Assembly (NCBI RefSeq): GCF_001653515.1
Contig: NZ_LYOY01000001.1
Location: 992,001 to 1,056,000 of the forward strand
DNA from: Streptomyces sp. ERV7
Lineage (GTDB): Bacteria > Actinomycetota > Actinomycetes > Streptomycetales > Streptomycetaceae
Direction: 5' to 3'
DNA: 64,000 nucleotides
The translations under genes and the position numbers were made by a program. This document shows positions 54,104 to 62,336 of this stretch, piece after piece (the first letter of the stretch is position 1; each line of letters starts with the position of its first letter). The notes under the pieces were generated by a model. That model ran no database searches. It was not told where the DNA came from and worked only from the letters and a program-made list of their open reading frames with translations.

Positions 54104-54775
54104 CGGAGCACGCTCCTTCTCCACCTCGTCCAGCCACAGCCCGTGTTCCCTGCGGGCCCAGTGGCGCCCCACCGACCCGGTGCGCATGCCACGGCGTGCC
54201 TCCGGGTCGAGGAGCGCCATGGTCACATGGCCGCTCAGCACGATCCCGACGGCCAGCGCCAGCCAGTCGTGGACGAAGGTCGAGCCGATCCGCACCGGCA
54301 GCGGCGCCAGGTGCGTGAACCACATGAACAGTCCGGTGCCGAGCAGCACGAGCGTGGCGCCGGTGATCCACCCCGCGTAGACCTTCTGCCCGGCGTTGAA
54401 CTTGCCCGCCGTACGCGGTCGTTCGTCCCGGGTGAGCGCCGAGCGCAGCCAGCGCCGGTCGTGCGGCCCGAACCGGTTCAGCCGGCGCAGATCGGCGCGG
54501 AAGGCCCGCGAGAGCAGCCCCGCCAGAACCGGTACGGGCAGCAGCACCCCCGAGATCTCGTGCACCGTCACCACCAGCTCGCGGCGGCCCACGGCCTCGG
54601 CGAGCTGGGGCAGATAGAGCACCGCGGCCGACAGCACGCACACCCCGAACACCAGGGCGTTGACGCGGTGCACCCAGCGCTCGGCCCGGGTGAACCTCCG
54701 TACGCGCACGGCCGGTTCAGCTCGTGGGGTGGTCGTCGCGTCCGTTGGACCGGCCGACCCAGGCATCCGTGTCAT
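54089..54775 (-). CDS. Cytochrome b/b6-type membrane subunit
   Basis: 228-aa integral membrane protein with about four helices. Histidines suitable as heme b ligands lie in RWVHRVNALVFGVCVLSAA, VVTVHEISGVLLPV, RIGSTFVHDWLALAVGIVLSGHVTMALLD. It resembles DUF4405/b561-like subunits that hand electrons from quinol to a partner enzyme. ATG at 54775 is chosen because GGGAGGAG is 7 nt upstream. It overlaps the molybdoenzyme gene by 59 bp, so the two are a coupled pair in which this is the membrane electron donor or acceptor. Confidence 0.82.
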   Translation of the reverse strand: MTRMPGSAGPTDATTTPRAEPAVRVRRFTRAERWVHRVNALVFGVCVLSAAVLYLPQLAEAVGRRELVVTVHEISGVLLPVPVLAGLLSRAFRADLRRLNRFGPHDRRWLRSALTRDERPRTAGKFNAGQKVYAGWITGATLVLLGTGLFMWFTHLAPLPVRIGSTFVHDWLALAVGIVLSGHVTMALLDPEARRGMRTGSVGRHWARREHGLWLDEVEKERAPLDHQ

Positions 54776-55442
54776 AGCCACGCTCCTCCCAGAATCCCCG
54801 CCGCACCTTGCTCGTCACGGTGATCCCGGAGAGCCATTTCGCCGACTTGTAGAAGTACATCGGCGCCACATAGAGGCGGACCGGGCCGCCGTGCGAGTGG
54901 GAGACCGGCTTGTCCTGCATGCTCAGGGCGACCAGCACGTCGTCGCGGCGGGCCTGTTCGAGCGTGAGGCTCTCGGTGTACGTGCCGTCGAAGCAGGTGA
55001 AGCGGACGGCCCCGGCTCCTGGGCGCACCCCTGCGGCGTCGAGGAGCCGGGACAGCCGTACCCCCGCGAACGGGGTGCCGGGCACCCGCCACCCCGTCAC
55101 GCACTGCACGTCCCGCACCAGCCGCGTCTGCGGCAGCGCCCGCAGCGCGTCCAGGGTGTAGGTGGCCGGGCGGTCGACCAGGCCGTCGACGGTGAGCCGG
55201 TAGTCGGCTGCGCCCTTGTGCGGTACGGAGGCGGCGACGGAGTAGTAGCGGAAGCCGCCGCCGTTGGGCAGCAGGCCGGTCAGGCCGGTGGGGTCCTTCC
55301 CGGCGGCGGCGCCGAGGAACGACTCCAGGCCGCGCTGGAGGACCGGGGCGGCGGCGACTCCGGCGACGCCGAGGCCGAGCATGCCCAGCACGATCCGGCG
55401 GCCGACCGGGGCGCTCTCGGCGGGCGGTGGTTCAGGGTTCAC
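54717..55442 (-). CDS. Molybdopterin-dependent oxidoreductase (sulfite-oxidase fold)
   Basis: 241-aa enzyme of the sulfite oxidase/MsrP superfamily. The N-terminal GRRIVLGMLGLGVAGVAAAP looks like a Tat-type or membrane-anchor signal. Molybdenum-ligand Cys is in RDVQCVTGWRVPGTPFAGVRL. Other blocks are TLDALRALPQT, CFDGTYTESLTLEQA and HGGPVRLYVAPMYFYKSAKWLSGI. GTG at 55442 is the best start, although GGGGGG lies very close to it. With the overlapping cytochrome b gene it forms a two-component system like MsrPQ, but its substrate is unknown. Confidence 0.87.
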   Translation of the reverse strand: MNPEPPPAESAPVGRRIVLGMLGLGVAGVAAAPVLQRGLESFLGAAAGKDPTGLTGLLPNGGGFRYYSVAASVPHKGAADYRLTVDGLVDRPATYTLDALRALPQTRLVRDVQCVTGWRVPGTPFAGVRLSRLLDAAGVRPGAGAVRFTCFDGTYTESLTLEQARRDDVLVALSMQDKPVSHSHGGPVRLYVAPMYFYKSAKWLSGITVTSKVRRGFWEERGYDTDAWVGRSNGRDDHPTS

Positions 55443-55517
55443 CCCCCGATTCGAGCACCGGCGGCCCCCGGACACCAGGGGCCCCGGCACTCCGTCATCG
55501 TTTGGTCAGATCCGGGC

Positions 55518-57047
55518 CTACGCCCTCGTGGCGCCCGTCGCCCGCTCCAGCTTCTCCAGTTGGAAGGCCTCGTTGCCCTGGCCGATCCGGGCGTGCGCCT
55601 CGGGCCGCACCGCGCGGACGACCAGGCCGTACGCCACTCCGGCCGCCAGCGCGAGGGCGATGATCGAGGGCAGCAGCCAGCTGAGCGAGGAGTCCGGGCC
55701 CGCGCCGACCAGGACGTCGAAGTCCTTGACCGTGTAGACGGCGATGACGACGAGCGCGACCCCGGCGATGCCGGAGGCGAGCAGCCGCCACATCTGGGCC
55801 CCGGCCGCTCCCCGGCGGACGAAGAAGGCGATGACCGCGAAGCAGGCGGCGGCCATCAGCACGATCACGCCGAGCGCGCCCACGTTGCCCATCCAGGTGA
55901 ACAGGTGCAGCACGGCGGCGGTCGGGTCGCCGGTGGGCTTGTCGTCGGCGACGGCGAAGGCGACGACCACCACGAGCGAGATCACCGTCTGGAGCAGCGA
56001 GCCGCTGCCGGGGGCGCCGCTGGTGTGGTTGGTACGGCCGAACGCGGCGGGCAGCAGGCCCTCGCGGCCCATGGCGAAGACATACCGGGCGACGACGTTG
56101 TGGAAGCTGAGCAGCGCGGCGAACATACCGGTGACGAAGAGGACGTGCAGGACGTCGGTGAAGGTGGTGCCGAGCCGGTCCTCGGTGAGCCCGAAGAGCA
56201 GCCCGGGACCGTTCTTCTGCGACGCCTCGACGATGTCGGCGGGGCCGGTGGCGACGGTGAGCGCCCAGGAGCTGAGGGCGAAGAACACGGCGGTGAAGCC
56301 GACGGCCAGGAACATCACGCGCGAGACGACCAGATGCGGGCGGCTGGTCTCCTCCGCGTACACCGGGGCCTGCTCGAAGCCGGTGAAGGCGGCGATGCAG
56401 AAGCACAGGGCGGTGCCGATGCCCGCGCCGGAGAGGGTGGAGGGGTTGAACGCGTGCAGCGACAGGCCCTCCTTGGCGGGGTCGGCGACAGCGGCGAAGT
56501 CGAAGACGACGACCAGCGCGACCTCGATGACGAGCAGGACGCCGAGCACCTTGGCGTTGAGGTCGATCTTCAGCCAGGCGAGCACGCCGACCAGCGCGAC
56601 GGCCGCGAGCGCCGGGATCCACCAGGCGACCTCGGTGTCGAGGTAGGTGGCGCAGAGGCTGGAGACCTCGAAGCCGAACATGCCGTAGATACCGACCTGG
56701 AGGGCGCTGTAAGCGACCAGCGCCACGAAGGCGGCGCCCGCTCCGGCGGTGGGGCCGAGGCCCCTGGCTATGTACGCGTAGAACGCGCCCGCGTTGTGGA
56801 CGTGCCGGCTCATCTCGGCGTACCCGAAGCTGAACAGGACCAGGACGGCGCCGAGGATGAGGAAGAGCAGGGGCTGGCCGACGATGCCCATCACGCCGTA
56901 CGTGGTGGGCATGACACCGGCGACGACCATCAGCGGGGCGCTCGCGGCGAGCACCGAGAGCAGCAGGCCCGGGGTGCCGAGCCGGTCGGCCCGCAGGGCT
57001 CTCTCCTGCCCCTTGTACGTACGGATCTCATCGGTGTCGGTCGACAT
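55518..57047 (-). CDS. APC-superfamily permease
   Basis: 509-aa transporter with about 12-14 membrane helices. Signatures: LGTPGLLLSVLAASAPLMVVAG, YAEMSRHVHNAGAFYAYIARGLG, AAFTGFEQAPVYAEETSRPH and NVVARYVFAMGREGLLP. This matches the large actinobacterial APC group for amino acids or amines; the ligand cannot be named. ATG at 57047 has AAAGGG about 10 nt upstream. It is preceded on the same strand by what looks like the 3' end of a lost gene, so a former partner enzyme may have been deleted. Confidence 0.87.
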   Translation of the reverse strand: MSTDTDEIRTYKGQERALRADRLGTPGLLLSVLAASAPLMVVAGVMPTTYGVMGIVGQPLLFLILGAVLVLFSFGYAEMSRHVHNAGAFYAYIARGLGPTAGAGAAFVALVAYSALQVGIYGMFGFEVSSLCATYLDTEVAWWIPALAAVALVGVLAWLKIDLNAKVLGVLLVIEVALVVVFDFAAVADPAKEGLSLHAFNPSTLSGAGIGTALCFCIAAFTGFEQAPVYAEETSRPHLVVSRVMFLAVGFTAVFFALSSWALTVATGPADIVEASQKNGPGLLFGLTEDRLGTTFTDVLHVLFVTGMFAALLSFHNVVARYVFAMGREGLLPAAFGRTNHTSGAPGSGSLLQTVISLVVVVAFAVADDKPTGDPTAAVLHLFTWMGNVGALGVIVLMAAACFAVIAFFVRRGAAGAQMWRLLASGIAGVALVVIAVYTVKDFDVLVGAGPDSSLSWLLPSIIALALAAGVAYGLVVRAVRPEAHARIGQGNEAFQLEKLERATGATRA

Positions 57048-57124
57048 GGCGGGGGTGCCCTTTCGGTGGGACGCGGGGGTGGGTGCCGAGCGGGTGGTGC
57101 CGTGAGGTGCTGCGGTGGGACGGG

Positions 57125-57320
57125 CTAGGCGGTGCCGAGTGCGGCGCTGCGGGCGGCCTGGAAGGCGCGGTACGGGTCCCGGTCCGGGTACGACCAGGGG
57201 GCGGGGGTGAAGTGCCGGCCGATGCGGTGGAAGAGGGCGGCGGCCTCGGCGGGGCGGCCCTCGCAGTGCTTGGCGGGCTGGGGCCCCGGCCCGGGTGGTA
57301 CTCGGGAGGCGTCGCGGCGC
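57125..57320 (-). pseudogene. Possible 3' gene remnant upstream of APC permease
   Basis: On the minus strand about 55 codons with almost pure G/C third positions read HCEGRPAEAAALFHRIGRHF then TPAPWSYPDRDPYRAFQAAR and end at TAG 57125. The frame is closed upstream by an in-frame TAG near 57330 and has no good start. It looks like the C-terminus of a truncated enzyme, but I do not recognise the family. A small intact protein is less likely. The rest of 57048-57379 holds the promoter of the DMT gene (TATCGT at 57330-57335). Confidence 0.4.
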
Positions 57321-57379
57321 CCGGGGCGCTATCGTCGAGCAAGTTCACAACCCCCGGCCGCACTTGAAGGTGTCCCCCC

Positions 57380-58273
57380 GTGTCGGTTCTCGTCCTCGCT
57401 CTCGCCGTGGGCGCGGCCTGCTGCTTGGGCTTCGGGTTCGTGCTCCAGCAGAACGCCGCCCAGCACGCCCCGCTGAGCGACTTCCTCTCGCCGCGGCTGC
57501 TGCTGGACCTCGTACGGGTGCCCCGCTGGCTCGCCGGGATGGGGCTGATGGTCGCGGGCATGGTGCTCGGCGCGCTGGCGCTGAGCCAGGGCGAGGTCTC
57601 CCAGGTGGAGCCGCTCCTCGCCACCAACCTCTTCTTCGCCATGGCCCTGTCCCGCTGGCAGACCAGGCAGTCGCTGGGCCGCCAGGGCTGGGCGGGGCTC
57701 ACCCTCCTCGCGGGCGGGGTGACCGCCTTCATGGTGGCGGGCCAGCCGCGCGGCGGCAACGACTCCGCCGGCCCCCTGCGGCACTGGCTGATCGTCGGGA
57801 TCGTCCTCGGGATCGCGCTCGTCCTCACCGTGTACGCCAAACGGTCCCGCCTCAGCGCCGGGCCCACCCTCCTCGCCACCGCCGCCGGGTTCCTCTACGG
57901 CCTCCAGGACGCCCTCACCCGGGTCAGCGGCGAGCGGTTCCGAGCGGACGGCTTCACCCACATGCTGATGGGCTGGCAGCCGTACGGCGTGCTGGTGCTC
58001 GGTGTGACCGGGCTGATCCTGGTGCAGAGCGCCTTCGAGACCGCCCCGCTGCGGATGTCGCTGCCCGCCCTCACCGCGGCCCAGCCGCTCGCCGGGATCG
58101 CCTGCGGCGTCGGCTTCCTGGGCGACCAGCTGCGTACCGACGCGGGGGCGCTCGCCTGGGAGGCGTGCGGACTCGCCGCCATCGTCACCGGGATCGTGCT
58201 GCTCGGGATGCATCCGGCGATGCCCTCGGGCGCGGGGCCCAAGGAGCCGATCCGCGACCTCCAGCCCCACTGA
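57380..58273 (+). CDS. DMT-superfamily transporter (EamA/NIPA-like)
   Basis: 297-aa membrane protein with about nine or ten helices. Features are GFGFVLQQNAAQHAPLSDFL, GMVLGALALSQGEVSQVEPLL, a second repeat beginning LLATAAGFLYGLQDALTR and the end AAIVTGIVLLGMHP. Duplicated EamA-like halves are apparent. Substrate unknown; relatives have been linked to metabolite export or magnesium. GTG at 57380 follows GAAGGTG. Confidence 0.82.
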   Translation: MSVLVLALAVGAACCLGFGFVLQQNAAQHAPLSDFLSPRLLLDLVRVPRWLAGMGLMVAGMVLGALALSQGEVSQVEPLLATNLFFAMALSRWQTRQSLGRQGWAGLTLLAGGVTAFMVAGQPRGGNDSAGPLRHWLIVGIVLGIALVLTVYAKRSRLSAGPTLLATAAGFLYGLQDALTRVSGERFRADGFTHMLMGWQPYGVLVLGVTGLILVQSAFETAPLRMSLPALTAAQPLAGIACGVGFLGDQLRTDAGALAWEACGLAAIVTGIVLLGMHPAMPSGAGPKEPIRDLQPH

Positions 58274-58301
58274 CCCCGGGCCCGGTGGTTGGATGAGCCT
58301 C

Positions 58302-58826
58302 ATGAGCGCCTCTCCCTCTGACGAGATCCTCGACATCGTCGACGAGCGCGACCACGTGGTGGGCCGGGCGCCGCGCGGTGAGGCGTACGCCCGGGGGCTG
58401 CGCCACCGCTGTGTGTTCGTCCTGGCCCGGGACGCCGAGGACCGGGTCTTCGTGCACCGGCGCACCCCGACCAAGCTGGTCTTCCCCTCGCTGTACGACA
58501 TGTTCGTCGGCGGTGTGGTCGGCGCGGGCGAGAGCTATGACGACGCCGCCCTGCGCGAGGCCGAGGAGGAGCTCGGGGTGTCCGGGCTGCCCCGGCCCGT
58601 ACCGCTGTTCAAGTTCCTCTACGAGGGCGGCGCGGACGGGCGGCAGACATGGTGGTCGTCCGTGTACGAGGTGCGCTGCACCCTGCCGGTACGGCCGCAG
58701 GTGGAGGAGGTCGCCTGGCACGACTTCCTGCCCGAGGCCGAGGTGGAGCGGCGGCTCGACGACTGGGAGTGGGTGCCGGACGGGCTCGACGCGTACCGGC
58801 GGCTGCGCGCGCACCGGGCCCGATGA
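58302..58826 (+). CDS. NUDIX hydrolase
   Basis: 174-aa pyrophosphohydrolase. The Nudix box is GAGESYDDAALREAEEELGV (G-x5-E-x7-REAEEELG), with the preceding KLVFPSLYDMFVGGVV strand and HRCVFVLARDAEDRVFVHRR. It belongs to the YfcD/IDI-like group. ATG at 58302 is a guess: an ATG at 58293 is also in frame and neither has a clear ribosome site. It lies 28 bp after the DMT gene on the same strand. Substrate not predictable. Confidence 0.87.
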   Translation: MSASPSDEILDIVDERDHVVGRAPRGEAYARGLRHRCVFVLARDAEDRVFVHRRTPTKLVFPSLYDMFVGGVVGAGESYDDAALREAEEELGVSGLPRPVPLFKFLYEGGADGRQTWWSSVYEVRCTLPVRPQVEEVAWHDFLPEAEVERRLDDWEWVPDGLDAYRRLRAHRAR

Positions 58827-58837
58827 TCCCCTGCGGG

Positions 58838-58849
58838 TAGTGTGCAAAG
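58838..58849 (+). promoter_or_regulatory. Leaderless-type promoter of DUF202 pair
   Basis: TAGTGT at 58838-58843, GCAAAG, then GTG 58850. No ribosome site. Confidence 0.55.
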
Positions 58850-59242
58850 GTGATCAGCATCGCGCAGACCCTGCGGCTGTGGTTCGCGCCCGAGCGCATC
58901 GGCGAGGAGGGCGAGACTCCGGACTACCGTTTCTCACTCGCCAACGAGCGTACGTTCCTGGCCTGGATCCGGACGTCGCTCGCCCTGGTCGGCGGCGGTT
59001 TCGCGGTCGACCAGTTCCTGCCGGACCTGCGCTGGGGCGTACGCGTCGGGCTGGCCCTGGCGCTGCTGGGGGCCGGGGTGCTGTGCGCGCTGCGGGCGGT
59101 GAACCACTGGGTGCGGTGCGAGCGGGCGATGCGGCGCGGCGAGGACCTGCCCGTCTCCCGCTTCCCCACCCTGCTGAGCGTGGCCGTCGCGGTGGTCGCC
59201 GTCGTCATGGTGGTGGTCGTCGTCTTCGGCTGGGCCGGGTGA
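58850..59242 (+). CDS. YidH-family (DUF202) membrane protein
   Basis: 130-aa protein with three predicted membrane helices. The family motif is DYRFSLANERTFLAWIRTSLALVGGGFAVDQF near residues 25-55. Function unknown. GTG at 58850 lies 6 nt after TAGTGT, so the mRNA is likely leaderless. The stop overlaps the GTG of a second DUF202 gene (GTGA); the two proteins may form a hetero-oligomer. Confidence 0.88.
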   Translation: MISIAQTLRLWFAPERIGEEGETPDYRFSLANERTFLAWIRTSLALVGGGFAVDQFLPDLRWGVRVGLALALLGAGVLCALRAVNHWVRCERAMRRGEDLPVSRFPTLLSVAVAVVAVVMVVVVVFGWAG

Positions 59243-59556
59243 CGCGCGTACCCGACCGGGACCCCGGCCTCCAGCCCGAGCGGACCCGGCTCGCCTGGCG
59301 CCGCACGACGCTGTCCTGCACGGTGGCGGCGGTCCTCGCGGCCAAGCAGGCCCTGCACGGCGGCGGAACGGCCGTCGGTCTGGTCGCGGCGGCCCTGAGC
59401 GGGCTTGTCTGGCTGGGCTTCCTGGCCGTGGCCCACCGCCGTATCCAGTCCCTGACCCGCTCGGCCCGGCCCGAGGTGCTGCGAGCGCGCGAGGCGGTCG
59501 CGGCGCTGGTGTGCGTGGCGGCGCTGGCGCTGTTCGCGCTGGCCATGCTGCTCTGA
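59239..59556 (+). CDS. Second DUF202 membrane protein
   Basis: 105-aa protein with DPGLQPERTRLAWRRTTLSC at the N-terminus (the short DUF202 motif RTRLAWRRT) and three hydrophobic segments. It is coupled to the preceding YidH-type gene by a 4-nt overlap. Role unknown. Confidence 0.85.
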   Translation: MTRVPDRDPGLQPERTRLAWRRTTLSCTVAAVLAAKQALHGGGTAVGLVAAALSGLVWLGFLAVAHRRIQSLTRSARPEVLRAREAVAALVCVAALALFALAMLL

Positions 59557-59675
59557 GCGGCCGGGCCGGTCACTCCCTCGCCGCCCTTGTTCCTCCGGCC
59601 CCACCACGCCGGCGCAAGCGGAGGCGGGGTCCGCGCATTAGCGTGGGAGGCAAGCGATCTCCAGAGGTGAACGCC

Positions 59676-59975
59676 ATGACCGTCCGCCACGAAGAGCACC
59701 CCGCCACGCACGAGCACGCGCACGGGCCCGACTGCGGGCACCGGGCGGTGCCGCACGGGGACCACACCGACTACGCCCACGACGGGCATCTGCACCGCGA
59801 GCACTCGGGGCACTGGGACGAGTGCGAGCCGGCCGGGCACGTCGCCCACGACGGGCACGCGCACGAGCACGGCGTCGGCTGCGGGCACCACTCCGTGGAG
59901 CACGGCGACCATCTGGACTTCGTCCACGACGGTCACCGGCACGCCGAGCACGAGGGCCACTGGGACGACCACTGA
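59676..59975 (+). CDS. Histidine-rich two-repeat metal-binding protein
   Basis: 99 aa, about a quarter His. Two near-identical halves: CGHRAVPHGDHTDYAHDGHL...REHSGHWDE and CGHHSVEHGDHLDFVHDGHR...AEHEGHWDD. Each contributes CGH, HGDH, HDGH and HW clusters, suggesting cytosolic zinc, nickel or cobalt binding. No signal peptide or membrane span, so the transporter labels sometimes given to such sequences do not fit. ATG at 59676 follows AGAGGTGA. TAGCGT at 59639-59644 is a possible -10. Confidence 0.8.
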   Translation: MTVRHEEHPATHEHAHGPDCGHRAVPHGDHTDYAHDGHLHREHSGHWDECEPAGHVAHDGHAHEHGVGCGHHSVEHGDHLDFVHDGHRHAEHEGHWDDH

Positions 59976-60019
59976 GGCCCGGAGCGGGGTACTGAACAGG
60001 CGGCGACGTCTGGACGACA

Positions 60020-60039
60020 TACCGACTGGTCGGTAGCGT
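60020..60039 (+). promoter_or_regulatory. TetR-type operator overlapping -10 of kinase/ACAD operon
   Basis: TACCGAC-TG-GTCGGTA (60020-60035) is an inverted repeat with perfect 7-bp arms. TAGCGT at 60034-60039 overlaps its right arm and would be the -10. It lies 43-58 nt before ATG 60078. The TetR gene at 62.3 kb is the obvious candidate repressor. Confidence 0.65.
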
Positions 60040-60077
60040 GTCCGTGACACGATCGCCGTTCCCGGAGGTACCCCGCC

Positions 60078-61106
60078 ATGAGCACAGTCCCGCCAGGCCT
60101 CGACCCGGAGCGGCTGCGCGCCCACCTCGACCGCGTGCGGCCGGGGCTGGTGAACGGACCGCTCAGCGCCCGGCTCGTCGAGGGCGGCCGGTCGAACCTG
60201 ACGTACATCGTGACCGACGGCAGCGGCCAGTGGGTGGTCCGCAGACCTCCGCTCGGCCATGTCCTGGCCACCGCGCACGACATGAAGCGCGAGCACCGGG
60301 TGATCAGCGCCCTGCACCCGACATCGGTCCCGGTGCCGGAGCCGCTGCTCCTGTGCGAGGACGACTCGGTCCTTGGCGCGCCGTTCTACGTCATGGAGTA
60401 CGTCGCCGGGACCCCGTACCGCACGGCGGAGCAGCTGGCTCCGCTGGGCCCGGAGCGCACCCGGGCCGCGATCCTCGGCCTGGTGGACACGCTGGTCGAG
60501 CTGCACGCGGTGGACCCCGAGGCGGTCGGCCTCGGGGACTTCGGGCGCCCGGAGGGCTTCCTCGACCGCCAGCTGCGCCGCTGGGGCAAGCAGCTCGACG
60601 CCTCCCGCAACCGGGAGCTAGCCGGGATCGACGAGCTGCACGCGGCGCTCGGCCGTGAGCTGCCCGTCTCCCCCGCCCCCACGGTCATCCACGGCGACTA
60701 CCGGCTCGACAACGTCCTCGTCGGGGACGACGACGAGATCAAGGCGGTCCTCGACTGGGAGATGTCGACCCTCGGCGACCCGCTGACCGACCTCGGGCTG
60801 CTGGTGATGTACAGCGCCGAGATCACGGTGAAGGACTCCCCCGTCTCCACCACTGCCGGGGCCGCCGGACACCCCACCCCCGCCGAGCTGATCGAGCGGT
60901 ACGCCGCCCGCTCGGGCCGGGACACCTCGGCCATCTCCTGGTACACGGCGTTCGCCTGGTTCAAGCTCGCCGTGATCCTGGAGGGCATCCACTACCGCTA
61001 CACCCTGGGCCAGACCGTCGGCGCGGGCTTCGACCGCATCGGGGACCTGGTGCCGGTCTTCATCGGCCACGGCCTCACCACCCTCCAGTCACCGCAGGAA
61101 GGCTGA
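60078..61106 (+). CDS. APH-type phosphotransferase (ACAD10/11-kinase or LvaA-like)
   Basis: 342-aa aminoglycoside-phosphotransferase-fold kinase. VEGGRSNLTYIVTDGSGQWVVRR is the nucleotide site, HGDYRLDNVLVG holds the catalytic Asp and metal Asn, and VLDWEMSTLGDPLTDLG the second metal Asp. This subgroup is fused to acyl-CoA dehydrogenase in mammalian ACAD10/11 and separate in Pseudomonas LvaA, where it phosphorylates 4-hydroxyacyl-CoA. ATG at 60078 follows GGAGGT. The ACAD gene follows after 9 bp, supporting the same chemistry here. Confidence 0.88.
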   Translation: MSTVPPGLDPERLRAHLDRVRPGLVNGPLSARLVEGGRSNLTYIVTDGSGQWVVRRPPLGHVLATAHDMKREHRVISALHPTSVPVPEPLLLCEDDSVLGAPFYVMEYVAGTPYRTAEQLAPLGPERTRAAILGLVDTLVELHAVDPEAVGLGDFGRPEGFLDRQLRRWGKQLDASRNRELAGIDELHAALGRELPVSPAPTVIHGDYRLDNVLVGDDDEIKAVLDWEMSTLGDPLTDLGLLVMYSAEITVKDSPVSTTAGAAGHPTPAELIERYAARSGRDTSAISWYTAFAWFKLAVILEGIHYRYTLGQTVGAGFDRIGDLVPVFIGHGLTTLQSPQEG

Positions 61107-61115
61107 ACTCCCGCC

Positions 61116-62330
61116 ATGGACTTCGCATTCGACGCCCGCACCCAAGAGCTGCGCGCCAAACTGCTCACCTTCATGGAGCAGTACGTCTACCCGGCCGAGA
61201 CCACCGCACACGAGCAGCGCCTGCTGCTGAAGTCCCCGTGGGACACGCCCGCCGTGGTGGAGGAGCTCAAGGCCGAGGCCCGCAGCCAGGGGCTGTGGAA
61301 CCTGTTCCTGCCCGACGCCGAACACGGCGCCGGGCTCACCAACCTCCAGTACGCACCGCTCGCCGAGATCACCGGCCGCTCCCCGCACCTGGCGCCCACC
61401 GCCCTCAACTGCGCGGCGCCGGACACCGGGAACATGGAGGTGCTCGCCCAGTTCGGCTCGGACGAGCAGAAGAAGCGGTGGCTGGAGCCGCTGCTCGCCG
61501 GGGAGATCCGGTCCGCGTTCGCGATGACCGAGCCGGAGGTGGCCTCCTCGGACGCCACCAACATCGAGACCCGGATCGCCCGGGAGGGCGACGAGTACGT
61601 GGTCACCGGCCGCAAGTGGTACATCTCCGGGGCGATGAACCCGGACTGCAGGATCTTCATCGTGATGGGCAAGACCGACCCGGACAACGAGGACGTCCGC
61701 CGCCAGCAGTCGATGGTGCTGGTGCCGCGCGACACCCCGGGCGTCGAGATCCGCCGCGCCATGCAGGTGTACGGCTACGAGGACCACTCGCACGGCGGCC
61801 ACGCCGAGGTCGTCTTCCACGGCGCCCGGGTGCCCGCCGAGAACCTGGTGGGCGAGGAGGGCGGCGGCTTCGCCATCGCCCAGGCCCGCCTCGGGCCCGG
61901 CCGGATCCACCACTGCATGCGGCTGATCGGCATGGCCGAGCGGGCCATCGAGCTGATGTGCCGCCGGGCGGTGGCCAGGACCGCGTTCGGCAGGCCGATC
62001 GCCCAGCAGGGCGTAGTGCAGGAGTGGATCGCTGACGCGCGGGTGGCGGTGGAGCAGCTGCGGCTGCTCGTCCTGAAGACCGCCTGGCTGATGGACACCG
62101 TGGGCAACCGCGGCGCCCACACCGAGATCCAGGCCATCAAGATCGCCACACCCCGGACGGTCCTCGACATCATCGACAGGGCCGTCCAGACGCACGGCGC
62201 GGGCGGGGTGAGCCAGGACTTCCCGCTCGCCGAACTGTGGGCGGCGGCGCGGACCCTGCGCATCGCCGACGGTCCCGACGAGGTCCACCAGCGCTCGCTG
62301 GCCCGCCGGGAGCTGAAGAAGTACCTGTAG
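61116..62330 (+). CDS. Acyl-CoA dehydrogenase (ACAD10/11-like, LvaC-like)
   Basis: 404-aa flavoprotein. Family blocks: LAPTALNCAAPDTGNMEVLAQFG, RSAFAMTEPEVASSDATNI, VTGRKWYISGAMNPDC, LGPGRIHHCMRLIGMAERAIELMC and the C-terminal QTHGAGGVSQDFPLAELWAAARTLRIADGPDEVH. The PEVASSDATNI and QTHGAGGVSQD segments are those of the ACAD10/11 group. Coupled to the kinase gene, it probably removes phosphate from 4-phosphoacyl-CoA to give an enoyl-CoA rather than doing ordinary beta-oxidation; that is inference from the Lva and ACAD10/11 precedents. Convergent with the TetR gene, 6 bp apart. Confidence 0.9.
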   Translation: MDFAFDARTQELRAKLLTFMEQYVYPAETTAHEQRLLLKSPWDTPAVVEELKAEARSQGLWNLFLPDAEHGAGLTNLQYAPLAEITGRSPHLAPTALNCAAPDTGNMEVLAQFGSDEQKKRWLEPLLAGEIRSAFAMTEPEVASSDATNIETRIAREGDEYVVTGRKWYISGAMNPDCRIFIVMGKTDPDNEDVRRQQSMVLVPRDTPGVEIRRAMQVYGYEDHSHGGHAEVVFHGARVPAENLVGEEGGGFAIAQARLGPGRIHHCMRLIGMAERAIELMCRRAVARTAFGRPIAQQGVVQEWIADARVAVEQLRLLVLKTAWLMDTVGNRGAHTEIQAIKIATPRTVLDIIDRAVQTHGAGGVSQDFPLAELWAAARTLRIADGPDEVHQRSLARRELKKYL

Positions 62331-62336
62331 CCCCGG

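Noticed and set aside
55518..57128. Biosynthetic or prophage content in the transporter-rich right part
   Set aside because: No synthase, integrase or phage structural gene is present.
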